From: Clostridiaceae bacterium
Lineage (GTDB): Bacteria > Bacillota > Clostridia > Peptostreptococcales > Peptostreptococcaceae
NCBI GenBank assembly: GCA_902362365.1
Contig: CABIVQ010000083.1
Location: 1-7,084 of the forward strand
Length of the DNA: 7,084 nucleotides
Direction of reading: 5' to 3'
Made by a program: the position numbers and the translations under genes. The notes beneath the pieces are model-generated. The model saw only the letters and a program-made list of their open reading frames with translations. It had not been told where the DNA came from and made no database searches. Position 1 is the first letter of the stretch, and each line of letters starts with the position of its first letter. Of the stretch, positions 1-6,171 are shown piece by piece.

Positions 1-37
1 GGTAAGTGCGTCTAAAAATAAAATGGAAAAAATTTCA

Positions 38-79
38 ACCCTCATAATAATTGAGCGTTAGCTCTAAAATCATGAGGGT
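38..79. terminator. Strong two-tier hairpin, terminator-like, possibly bidirectional
   Basis: The arms ACCCTCAT (38-45) and ATGAGGGT (72-79) pair perfectly over 8 bp. Inside them GAGC (53-56) and GCTC (61-64) form a second stem with a GTTA loop. Downstream on the + strand there is only a short T run (82-85). On the - strand the stem is followed by a better T run, the complement of 26-32. It may end a gene lying left of the window or a leftward transcript. A leader RNA stem is also possible. The pairing is directly visible; the termination role is inferred. Confidence 0.5.
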
Positions 80-80
80 C

Positions 81-123
81 ATTTTGTAAAGTATTAAATT
101 TTACATTAATGCAACACTAGAAG
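81..123 (+). repeat. Left copy of an operon-flanking inverted repeat
   Basis: ATTTTGTAAA at 81-90 and ATGCAACACTAGAAG at 109-123 both recur, in the same order but on the opposite strand, at 7015-7024 and 6976-6990. The sequence between the two blocks differs and is 6 nt shorter here (18 against 24). In this copy TGTAAA (85-90) can pair with TTTACA (100-105). A small hairpin (AGCT-TAT-AGCT, 122-132) and a T run follow the second block. The 15-base match is exact. That this is a family of related elements is inferred from two copies. Confidence 0.5.
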
Positions 124-154
124 CTTATAGCTCCTTTTTTTAGTGTTCTTTTTT
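113..154 (+). terminator. Terminator-like hairpin with T tracts upstream of the operon promoter
   Basis: AACACTA (113-119) pairs with TAGTGTT (141-147), followed at once by CTTTTTT. Nested inside is AGCT-TAT-AGCT (122-132), itself followed by CC and seven T. Either stem could act as an intrinsic terminator for rightward transcription entering from the left. Because it lies before the promoter at 236-265, it would insulate the folate operon from read-through rather than attenuate it. Confidence 0.5.
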
Positions 155-235
155 ATAAGAATAAATTCAATATATAATATTAAATAAGATATATAAATGA
201 TTAATTGCATAGACATCATGTTAACGATGATAATA

Positions 236-265
236 TTGACATAGATTTCGTATAGCATATATAAT
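236..265 (+). promoter_or_regulatory. Near-consensus housekeeping promoter for the folate operon
   Basis: A perfect TTGACA (236-241) and a perfect TATAAT (260-265) are separated by 18 bp, which fits a vegetative sigma-A/sigma-70 promoter with a spacer one base above the optimum. The predicted start is around 271-273, giving a 5' leader of about 220 nt before pabA at 493. It is the best promoter match seen in the upstream region and points towards the operon. The AT-rich background makes TATAAT common by chance, but the paired perfect -35 is much less likely. Confidence 0.72.
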
Positions 266-492
266 TAAATATAAAAATTTGCTTAAATTAGTTCGTTATT
301 TAGTGAACTGCTTAATGTCTCAGAGTGCAAATAAACGATGTTCGTTAAAATTAAAAAATATTAAATAAAAGCTAATATTCTAAAATTTATACAAAATTAT
401 TACTCAAGTAGTCTATAATAATATTGATAGTATATTAAAATTAAATTAGATATCTAATTTTAAAATATAGTACATTTAAGGGGGCATTTGGT
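266..492 (+). promoter_or_regulatory. Long AT-rich 5' leader with candidate RNA structure
   Basis: This is the untranslated stretch between the proposed promoter and pabA. Visible pairings are ATTTGC (277-282) with GCAAAT (327-332), enclosing an 8-bp hairpin of 290-297 with 302-309 (two G-T wobbles, loop ATTT), then AACGA (334-338) with TCGTT (342-346). TCGTT also occurs at 293-297, so 334-338 has two mutually exclusive partners. From about 347 to 440 I see only AT-rich sequence. No intrinsic terminator appears between these stems and pabA. I do not recognise a known tetrahydrofolate riboswitch consensus, and the function is unassigned. Confidence 0.4.
443..460. promoter_or_regulatory. Perfect 18-bp palindrome, candidate operator
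   Basis: AAATTAGATATCTAATTT is identical to its reverse complement, giving two 9-bp half sites with no spacer. It lies about 18 nt before the pabA ribosome binding site and downstream of the proposed transcription start. The absence of a loop fits a DNA site for a dimeric regulator better than an RNA hairpin. Flanking AT-rich bases (TTAAAATT on the left, AATTTTAAAA on the right) extend the symmetry imperfectly. No regulator is identified, and chance palindromes are fairly common in DNA this AT-rich. Confidence 0.35.
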
Positions 493-1077
493 ATGATTCT
501 TATGATTGATAACTATGATTCGTTCGTTTATAACTTAGTTCAATATATAGGAGAATTAGGAGAAGAGATAGTAGTAAAAAGAAATAATGAAATAACACTA
601 GAAGATATAGAAAATTTAGATCCAGAAATAATTGTTTTATCACCGGGACCATGTTCACCAAAGGAAGCTGGCGTTTGTATAGATGTAGTAAATCATTTTA
701 AAGGAAAGAAACCAATACTAGGTATTTGCTTAGGACATCAAACTATTGGACATATTTTTGGAGGCAATGTCATAAAAGCAATAGAACCAGTACATGGAAA
801 GGTACACAGTATAAAGCATAATAATAAAGGAGTTTTTAGAAATCTAAATAATCCATTAAACGTTACTAGATATCATTCACTAGTAGTTGAAGAAGAAAGT
901 TTACCTAAAGATTTAGAAGTTACAGCTTTTACTAATGAAGGTGAGATAATGGGTATTAGACATAAAAAACACCTTATAGAAGGAGTTCAATTCCATCCAG
1001 AAGCTATTTTATCAGAGCAAGGTCATGAGATACTTAGAAACTTTATAAAAGAAGCTAGAGAAAGGGTGGAAATATAA
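493..1077 (+). CDS. pabA: Aminodeoxychorismate synthase, glutamine amidotransferase subunit
   Basis: This 194-residue class I glutamine amidotransferase releases ammonia from glutamine for its partner PabB, which aminates chorismate. The N-terminus MILMIDNYDSF is the typical PabA/TrpG opening. The oxyanion motif SPGPCSP lies at 50-56, and the nucleophile is Cys79 in GICLGHQ. His168 and Glu170 in QFHPEA complete the triad. Length is normal for the family. The start is well supported by AAGGGGG at 478-484, 8 nt before the ATG. It is the first gene of the operon and ends one base before pabB, as expected for two subunits of one cytoplasmic complex. PabA and TrpG are hard to separate by sequence; pabB next door decides the name, although the protein could also serve an anthranilate synthase (an amphibolic role, as known in Bacillus). 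Confidence 0.93.
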   Translation: MILMIDNYDSFVYNLVQYIGELGEEIVVKRNNEITLEDIENLDPEIIVLSPGPCSPKEAGVCIDVVNHFKGKKPILGICLGHQTIGHIFGGNVIKAIEPVHGKVHSIKHNNKGVFRNLNNPLNVTRYHSLVVEEESLPKDLEVTAFTNEGEIMGIRHKKHLIEGVQFHPEAILSEQGHEILRNFIKEARERVEI

Positions 1078-1078
1078 T

Positions 1079-2428
1079 ATGATAAAAGAAATAAAAACGG
1101 ATTTAAATGCTTTTGAGATATTTACAATATTCAAAGATGAAAAAGATAGTTTTATTTTAGATAGTGCTATGGATAAAGAAAAATTAGGTAGATATTCTTT
1201 TATAAGTAGTAATCCATTTAAAACTTTAAAATACAAAAACACTGAGGAAAATCCACTAGATTATTTACAAGAAGAATTAAATAAATATAAAGCTGTAAAT
1301 AATACTCATTTACCATTTATAGGAGGCGCTGTAGGTTATTTATCTTATGATTTAGGTAATTATATAGAAAAACTTCCAAGAAGTGCTGTAGATGACTTGA
1401 ATGTGTATGATTTATATTTTGGTTTATATAATTATGTAATTGTAGTAGATCATCTAGAAGAAAAAACTTATATAGCAACTCCAGATTTAGATATAGAAAA
1501 AGAAAAACTTGTTATGTCTGAAGTAGAAGAAAGAATATTAAAAGCTGGAAAAGAAGGAGTAGGCTCTATTTGTTATGAAGAAAAAGAGGTAGAACCTATA
1601 AGACTTAAGTCAAACTTTACTAAATGTGAATTTGAGAATTCAGTTCAAAGAGTAAAAGACTATATAAGATCAGGAGATATATATCAAGCAAATTTAACTC
1701 AAAGATTTAATGGAAGAACGACTTTATCAAGTTATGAGTTATATAGAGATTTAAGAAAAATCAGTCCAGCACCTTTTGGAGCATACTTAAACTTTGATGA
1801 TTTTAATATTTTATCTAATTCACCGGAAAGATTTATAAAATGTATAGATAGAAAGGTTGAAACTAGACCTATAAAAGGGACAAGACCTAGAGGTAAAAAC
1901 GAAGAAGAAGATTTAAAATTACAAGAAGAATTAAGAAATAGTGAAAAAGATAGAGCGGAACTACTTATGATAGTAGACCTTGAAAGAAATGATATTGGTA
2001 GAATATCAAAAATAGGCAGTGTAAAAGTACCGGAATTATTTGTAATAGAGCCATATGCAAATGTAAATCACTTAGTATCAACGGTAGTAGGAGAACTTCA
2101 AGATGATAAAGATGCAGTAGACGTAATAAAAGCAACTTTCCCTGGAGGTTCTATAACTGGAGCGCCAAAGATAAGATCTATGGAAATTATAGATGAACTA
2201 GAGCCAACTCAAAGAAATGTTTATACTGGTTCAATTGGATACATAGGATTTAATGGAGATATGGATTTAAATATAGCTATTAGAACTATTGTTAAAAAAG
2301 ATCAAGATGTATACTTCCAAGTTGGTGGTGGTATGACATGGGGGTCTGATCCAAGTGATGAATATCAAGAAACATTAGATAAGGCTAAATCTATAATGAA
2401 AGCTTTAAGAGGTTATTATGAAGAATAG
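1079..2428 (+). CDS. pabB: Aminodeoxychorismate synthase component I
   Basis: This 449-residue chorismate-binding enzyme converts chorismate plus ammonia (from PabA) into 4-amino-4-deoxychorismate in the cytoplasm. The N-terminal domain carries LDSA (27-30), resembling the tryptophan-pocket motif of the family, and [10 protein letters not shown] (82-91). The catalytic domain carries PIKGTRPRG (264-272), [12 protein letters not shown] (294-305), GGSITGAPK (356-364) and DEYQET (427-432). Lys266 in PIKGT is the residue that marks aminodeoxychorismate synthases; anthranilate synthase TrpE usually has Ala there. This supports PabB over TrpE. GGGTGG at 1064-1069 precedes the ATG by 9 nt. The start falls one base after the pabA stop, suggesting coupled translation and balanced subunits. 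The final 11 nt overlap pabC. Length is normal and no key residue appears to be missing. Confidence 0.94.
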   Translation: MIKEIKTDLNAFEIFTIFKDEKDSFILDSAMDKEKLGRYSFISSNPFKTLKYKNTEENPLDYLQEELNKYKAVNNTHLPFIGGAVGYLSYDLGNYIEKLPRSAVDDLNVYDLYFGLYNYVIVVDHLEEKTYIATPDLDIEKEKLVMSEVEERILKAGKEGVGSICYEEKEVEPIRLKSNFTKCEFENSVQRVKDYIRSGDIYQANLTQRFNGRTTLSSYELYRDLRKISPAPFGAYLNFDDFNILSNSPERFIKCIDRKVETRPIKGTRPRGKNEEEDLKLQEELRNSEKDRAELLMIVDLERNDIGRISKIGSVKVPELFVIEPYANVNHLVSTVVGELQDDKDAVDVIKATFPGGSITGAPKIRSMEIIDELEPTQRNVYTGSIGYIGFNGDMDLNIAIRTIVKKDQDVYFQVGGGMTWGSDPSDEYQETLDKAKSIMKALRGYYEE

Positions 2429-3155
2429 TGCAAGTTTTAATAGTGATTTAAGTAAATTTGGAATTGGATTATTTGAAACTATTAAGGTAGAAAAATACCC
2501 TATAGATTTAGATTTACATATGGATAGAATGTTTAATTCTATAAAAGAATTAAATATTAATATTCAATATAGTAAAGAGTTTTTAAAAAATGAAATTTTA
2601 AAATATATAGATATAAATGGCATTGAAAATAAAGCACTTAGACTAACTGTATTTGATGAAGGGTATAATATTTCTATTAGAGATATACCGTATAATAATG
2701 AAACTTATGAAAAAGGATTTAAATTAATAATATCTCCTATAAAAAGAGGAAATAGTATAATTTATAAGCATAAAACTACAAACTATTATGAGAGTATCTA
2801 CAGTAAAAGATATGCGAATAAAAGAGGTTTTGATGATGGATTATTTGTAGACACTGATGGAAAAATTCTTGAATGTTCTATGAGTAATATATTTTTCATA
2901 AAAGGAAATTGTATATATACACCAAGCAGTAATCTTCCTATTTTAAACGGTATTATGAAAAAAAGGATTTTGGATATTTGTGGCGAAATAAATATACCAT
3001 TGGTAGAGAAAAATATAAAAATAAGAGATATTGCAGAGTATGACTTTGTATTTATTACAAATAGTTTAATGAATGTTATGAAGGTAACGCAAATTGAAGA
3101 TATATTTTATGAAATATCAAATGATTTATTTGATAAAATAGTGGCTTGTATATAA
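2418..3155 (+). CDS. pabC: Aminodeoxychorismate lyase (class IV PLP aminotransferase fold)
   Basis: This 245-residue fold-type IV PLP enzyme most likely splits 4-amino-4-deoxychorismate into p-aminobenzoate and pyruvate. FGIGLFETIKV (14-24) corresponds to the family's YGxGxFET motif. Lys119 in KHKTTNYYES (117-126) is the probable PLP lysine. Glu152 in ILECSMSNIFF is the expected cofactor-contacting acid. PILNGIMKKRIL (174-185) and TNSLMNV (214-220) are further family motifs. The protein is shorter than usual for the family (about 270-290) because little precedes the FET motif. AAGAGG at 2407-2412 lies 5 nt before the ATG, inside the pabB end, and the two genes overlap by 11 nt, so coupling is likely. 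D-amino-acid and branched-chain aminotransferases share the fold; the position after pabAB favours PabC. Confidence 0.85.
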   Translation: MKNSASFNSDLSKFGIGLFETIKVEKYPIDLDLHMDRMFNSIKELNINIQYSKEFLKNEILKYIDINGIENKALRLTVFDEGYNISIRDIPYNNETYEKGFKLIISPIKRGNSIIYKHKTTNYYESIYSKRYANKRGFDDGLFVDTDGKILECSMSNIFFIKGNCIYTPSSNLPILNGIMKKRILDICGEINIPLVEKNIKIRDIAEYDFVFITNSLMNVMKVTQIEDIFYEISNDLFDKIVACI

Positions 3156-3156
3156 T
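3130..3156 (+). promoter_or_regulatory. Possible weak internal promoter at the end of pabC
   Basis: A perfect TATAAT (3151-3156) straddles the pabC stop codon, with TTGATA (3130-3135) 15 bp upstream. The spacer is shorter than the usual 16-18 bp, so the promoter would be weak. Its start near 3163 would give a leader of about 20 nt for the gene at 3183 and could supply the downstream folE-folP-folB-folK-aroF part separately. Chance occurrence in AT-rich DNA is a real alternative. Confidence 0.25.
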
Positions 3157-3182
3157 TAAATTACAGCTAGTGGAGAAATGAT

Positions 3183-3884
3183 ATGACAAATAAAATTTAT
3201 GAAATTTGTAAATTAGAAATAGAAAAATTAAAGCAAAATTCGAACACTATATCTGTATTTTTAGTTGGATCATCTAAGAATATAGACTTAAAGTTAGCTG
3301 ATAACAATATAAATGATATTGATATTTTTGTATTTGTAAATCAAGGGGAAAATCAAGTAAGAGAGATAAAAAGAATTGAAGGAATAGAGTTTGACATAAA
3401 CTATTTTTCAAGAAGGGGATTTAAGCATCTAATGGATAATAAGGAATATTTTTTCTTAAATGGAATGAAGGATGCTAAAGTAATTTTTGACAGAAATAAT
3501 ACGGCGACATGTATTATACAATTGTGTAGAACAAAATACCAAGAAGGGCCAAATCAAATTTCAGATGGAGAGAAGTGTTTTCTTAAATCTGAGATGGAAT
3601 CTAATATAAGTAGATTAAAAAATAAAGAAAAGTTTGATTTGTTTGAATATGAATTTTTAGTAAATTTATATTTAAAAGAATTAATAGTTGGGTATTTTAC
3701 TATAAACAACAAGTGGATACCAAAGGATAAGAAATTATTTAAAGAATTAAAAAAAGAAGATAGTTACCTTTATGATTTAGCAAACGAAATTAAAGGTGAA
3801 GAAAAATATGAAAAGTTGTTAGAGATTTATGACTATATTTTCAAAGATATAGTTATGAAAAATTATATAAAAATAACTTACTAG
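3183..3884 (+). CDS. Uncharacterised nucleotidyltransferase-like protein in the folate operon
   Basis: I do not recognise this 233-residue protein by name. Its first third looks like a polymerase-beta-type nucleotidyltransferase domain. VFLVGSS (25-31) is followed by NDIDIFV (44-50), giving the GS...DxD signature with Asp45 and Asp47. FDINYF (70-75) places Asp71 where the third catalytic Asp is expected. AKVIFDRNN (98-106) resembles the strand that closes this fold in aminoglycoside-type transferases. The remaining half (about 130-233) is predicted helical and charged, with [16 protein letters not shown] (176-191) and many Lys/Glu. No signal peptide or membrane segment is seen, so it is probably cytoplasmic. 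GGAG at 3172-3175 sits 7 nt before the ATG. It lies 27 nt after pabC and 17 nt before folE, so it is almost certainly co-transcribed with folate genes. Substrate unknown; nucleotide transfer is inferred from motifs only. Confidence 0.8.
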   Translation: MTNKIYEICKLEIEKLKQNSNTISVFLVGSSKNIDLKLADNNINDIDIFVFVNQGENQVREIKRIEGIEFDINYFSRRGFKHLMDNKEYFFLNGMKDAKVIFDRNNTATCIIQLCRTKYQEGPNQISDGEKCFLKSEMESNISRLKNKEKFDLFEYEFLVNLYLKELIVGYFTINNKWIPKDKKLFKELKKEDSYLYDLANEIKGEEKYEKLLEIYDYIFKDIVMKNYIKITY

Positions 3885-3901
3885 TCAAGGGGGTTAAACC
3901 A

Positions 3902-4474
3902 ATGAGTAAAGTAGATAAGAAGAAGATAGAAAATGCAATAAGAGATATATTAGAAGCTATAGGAGAAGACCCAGATAGAGAAGGTCTTATAGACACTCCA
4001 AGTAGAGTAGCAAGAATGTATGAAGAAATATATGGAGGTATTCATCAAGATCCAAGAGAACATTTAAAGGTTCTTTTCCAAGATGAAAAGCATGAAGAAA
4101 TGGTAATAGTAAAAGATATTCCTTTTTACTCATGCTGTGAGCATCATCTAGTACCATTCTTTGGTAAAGCGCACATAGCGTATATTCCAAAGGGAGGAAG
4201 ACTAACTGGTTTATCTAAACTTGCTAGAGTGGTTGAAACTTTTGCTAAGAGGCCTCAACTTCAAGAGAGAATAACTAAAGGAATAGCAGATATAATAATG
4301 GAAGAGTTACAACCTTATGGAGTAATGGTAGTTGTAGAAGCTGAACATATGTGCATGACTATGAGAGGTGTTAAAAAACCAGGATCAAAAACTGTTACTT
4401 CAGCAGTAAGAGGAGCATTTGAACATGATCCATCAACAAGAGCTGAGGCTATGAGCCTAATAAATATAAGATAG
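3902..4474 (+). CDS. folE: GTP cyclohydrolase I
   Basis: This enzyme opens GTP to 7,8-dihydroneopterin triphosphate and formate, the entry step of the pterin branch. The 190-residue length matches the zinc-dependent type I family. Zinc ligands are visible as Cys79 and His82 in CCEHH (78-82) and Cys151 in EAEHMCM (146-152). His81 matches the catalytic histidine and His149 is the conserved one before the third ligand. Other family blocks are [15 protein letters not shown] (26-40), [13 protein letters not shown] (99-111) and [19 protein letters not shown] (153-171). AAGGGGG at 3887-3893 lies 8 nt before the ATG, essentially the same strong ribosome binding site as pabA. The gap to the unknown gene before it is 17 nt and to folP 29 nt. 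The active protein is normally a cytoplasmic homodecamer. Nothing looks truncated. Confidence 0.97.
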   Translation: MSKVDKKKIENAIRDILEAIGEDPDREGLIDTPSRVARMYEEIYGGIHQDPREHLKVLFQDEKHEEMVIVKDIPFYSCCEHHLVPFFGKAHIAYIPKGGRLTGLSKLARVVETFAKRPQLQERITKGIADIIMEELQPYGVMVVVEAEHMCMTMRGVKKPGSKTVTSAVRGAFEHDPSTRAEAMSLINIR

Positions 4475-4503
4475 TAAAATTTATAAATTAGGAGATAAAT
4501 GAC

Positions 4504-5295
4504 ATGTTTGATTATGGTAATAGAACTTATATAATGGGAATTTTAAATGTTACTCCAGATAGTTTTTCAGATGGTGGTAATTTTAATAAAATAGATGTAG
4601 CTATAAAACATGCTAGAAAAATGATAGAAGATGGAGCTGATATTATAGATATCGGTGGCGAATCTACAAGACCTGGTCACAAGTATGTAGAAGCAGACGA
4701 AGAAATAGAAAGAGTAATACCAGTAATAAAAGAGCTTAAAAAAGAAATTAATGTCCCTATATCAGTAGATACTTATAAGGCAAGTGTTGCTGAGGAAGCC
4801 TTAAAATTAGGTGTTGAAATGATAAATGATGTATGGGGATTAAAAAGAGATAAAGACATGGCAAAAACTATTGCAAAATATGATGCACATGTTTGTATAA
4901 TGCATAATCAAGATGGAACTCATTATGATAAAGATATAATGGAAAGTATGAAAGAGTCACTTAAGGAAAGTATAGATATGGCTCTAGAAGCTGGTGTGAA
5001 AAATGAAAAAATAGTTTTAGACCCAGGAATAGGATTTGGTAAGACTTTTGAACAAAATTTAGAAGTGTTAAGAAGATTAAATGAGCTTAATGATTTAGGC
5101 TATCCTGTTTTACTTGGAACATCTAGAAAATCTGTAATAGGAAATGTACTTAATGTAGAACCTAAAGAAAGATTAGAAGGAACTATAGCAACAACAGTTT
5201 TAGGAGTTAGAGACGGAGTTGATATAGTTAGAGTACATGACGTAAAAGAAAACTTAAAAGCAGCTAAAATGGCAGATGCTATTTATAGAAAGTAG
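4504..5295 (+). CDS. folP: Dihydropteroate synthase
   Basis: This enzyme condenses p-aminobenzoate with 6-hydroxymethyl-dihydropterin diphosphate to form dihydropteroate, joining the two branches encoded here; it is the known target of sulfonamides. The 263-residue TIM-barrel protein shows MGILNVTPDSFSDGG (11-25), ESTRPG (53-58), SVDTYK (87-92), INDVWG (107-112), DPGIGFGKT (173-181), GTSRKS (205-210) and RVHDV (243-247). The pterin-binding Asp and Asn residues, the SRKS lysine and the diphosphate-contacting Arg of RxHD are therefore all present. The loops at ESTRPG and SFSDGG show no obvious insertion of the kind linked to sulfonamide resistance. AGGAG at 4490-4494 lies 9 nt before the ATG. 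Another ATG at 4499 is in a different frame and does not open this gene. It follows folE by 29 nt and precedes folB by 11 nt. Confidence 0.97.
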   Translation: MFDYGNRTYIMGILNVTPDSFSDGGNFNKIDVAIKHARKMIEDGADIIDIGGESTRPGHKYVEADEEIERVIPVIKELKKEINVPISVDTYKASVAEEALKLGVEMINDVWGLKRDKDMAKTIAKYDAHVCIMHNQDGTHYDKDIMESMKESLKESIDMALEAGVKNEKIVLDPGIGFGKTFEQNLEVLRRLNELNDLGYPVLLGTSRKSVIGNVLNVEPKERLEGTIATTVLGVRDGVDIVRVHDVKENLKAAKMADAIYRK

Positions 5296-5306
5296 GTCTA
5301 AAAATT

Positions 5307-5672
5307 ATGGATAAAATATTATTAAGCAATTTAGGATTTTATGGATATCATGGAGTGTTAAAAGAAGAAAGTGTTTTAGGACAAAAATTCTTTATAGATA
5401 TGGAACTTCTTATAGATACAAAAGAGGCAGGTATAACTGATGATATGAATAAATCTGTTAGTTATGCAGATGTTTATGAGGTAGTAAAAGAAATTACTGA
5501 AAAGAGAAGATTTAATCTTATAGAAGCCTTAGCAGAGAATATTGCTAAAGAAGTATTAGATAAGTTTGAACTTATAAATGAAGTAATGGTTAGAGTTAAA
5601 AAGCCTGAGGCACCTGTAAATGGAATTTATGACTACTTTGGTGTAGAAATAAGGAGAGGTAGATATGAATAA
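5307..5672 (+). CDS. folB: Dihydroneopterin aldolase
   Basis: This enzyme cleaves 7,8-dihydroneopterin to 6-hydroxymethyl-7,8-dihydropterin and glycolaldehyde. The 121-residue length is typical of the family, which forms ring-shaped oligomers in the cytoplasm. NLGFYGYHGVLKEE (8-21) carries Glu21, matching the pterin-anchoring Glu of the N-terminal motif. VSYADVY (51-57) carries the conserved Tyr53. NLIEALAE (70-77) carries Glu73, which binds the pterin ring, and RVKKPEAP (96-103) supplies the catalytic Lys. The ribosome binding site is weak (AGTAGG at 5291-5296 overlaps the folP stop), so translation may depend on ribosomes finishing folP 11 nt upstream. It overlaps folK by 8 nt. Some relatives also have epimerase activity, which sequence alone cannot exclude. 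Confidence 0.95.
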   Translation: MDKILLSNLGFYGYHGVLKEESVLGQKFFIDMELLIDTKEAGITDDMNKSVSYADVYEVVKEITEKRRFNLIEALAENIAKEVLDKFELINEVMVRVKKPEAPVNGIYDYFGVEIRRGRYE

Positions 5673-6171
5673 AAGTTACTTAGGTCTTGGAACTAACATG
5701 GGTGATAGAGATAAGTACCTATCAGATGCATGTGAGCTTTTAAATAATCATGAAAAAATTAATATAACAAAGAAATCAAAGATTTATGAAACAAAGGCTT
5801 GGGGATACACTGAACAAGCAGATTTTTTAAATGTATGTCTAGAGGTTGATACAAGCTTAAATGAGTACGAATTATTAAGCGTATGCCAAGAGGTAGAGCA
5901 AAAGCTAGATAGAAAAAGAATTATAAGATGGGGACCAAGAACTATAGATGTAGATATATTATTTTTCAACGATATAGTGTTAAATGATGAAAATTTACTA
6001 ATTCCTCATCCTAGAATAAAAGAAAGAGCTTTTGTATTAATACCTCTTATGGATTTAAATAGTAAACTTTCTATTGATGGTAAAACTATAGATGTACATT
6101 TAAACTCTCTAACTAAAAAAGAACGAGATGAGGTAAAGGAGTTTACAGGTGATGAAAAAGACACTATTTAA
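5665..6171 (+). CDS. folK: 6-hydroxymethyl-7,8-dihydropterin pyrophosphokinase (HPPK)
   Basis: This enzyme transfers diphosphate from ATP to 6-hydroxymethyl-dihydropterin, making the activated substrate for FolP. The 168-residue protein starts with [11 protein letters not shown] (5-15), the standard HPPK opening. [10 protein letters not shown] (54-63) follows. [19 protein letters not shown] (81-99) contains Asp95 and Asp97, the two magnesium ligands. [16 protein letters not shown] (113-128) contains the conserved HPR and R-x-FVL motifs. The last 40 or so residues are poorly conserved and charged, which is normal. AGGAGAGG at 5652-5659 lies 5 nt before the ATG, within folB; the 8-nt overlap with folB points to coupled translation. 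The order folP-folB-folK matches many Firmicutes folate operons. Confidence 0.96.
   Translation: MNKSYLGLGTNMGDRDKYLSDACELLNNHEKINITKKSKIYETKAWGYTEQADFLNVCLEVDTSLNEYELLSVCQEVEQKLDRKRIIRWGPRTIDVDILFFNDIVLNDENLLIPHPRIKERAFVLIPLMDLNSKLSIDGKTIDVHLNSLTKKERDEVKEFTGDEKDTI

Noticed and set aside
1..15. Possible tail of an upstream protein ending in TAA at 13-15
   Set aside because: Only four codons are visible and another frame also stays open to 61, so neither strand nor frame can be decided.
215..231. Inverted repeat ATCAT-GTTAACG-ATGAT just upstream of the -35 box
   Set aside because: Five-base arms in AT-rich DNA are expected by chance; an operator is possible but unsupported.
414..419. TATAAT close to pabA as a second promoter
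   Set aside because: No acceptable -35 is found 15-19 bp upstream (sequence around 389-398 is ACAAAA-like); TATAAT alone is common in this AT-rich stretch.
424..452. TTGATA (424-429) and TAGATA (447-452), 17 bp apart, as a promoter
   Set aside because: The -10 matches only three of six consensus bases and lacks the conserved final T.
272..492. Known tetrahydrofolate riboswitch or T-box in the leader
   Set aside because: I could not find the conserved core of either (no T-box AGGGTGG-type sequence, no recognisable THF junction), and there is no terminator-type expression platform.
1012..1242. Open frame of 76 codons on the - strand
   Set aside because: It lies opposite the pabA/pabB junction, shows no known motif and is a by-product of AT-rich coding on the other strand.
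1079..2428. Anthranilate synthase TrpE instead of PabB
   Set aside because: PIKGT with Lys266 and the pabA/pabC/fol neighbours indicate aminodeoxychorismate synthase.
3987..4190. Open frame of 67 codons on the - strand
   Set aside because: It is entirely opposite folE, whose conserved zinc motifs prove the + strand is coding; the low-complexity Leu-rich product has no recognisable feature.
5784..5969. Open frame of 61 codons on the - strand
   Set aside because: It is entirely opposite folK and covers its conserved metal-binding region; no family features.
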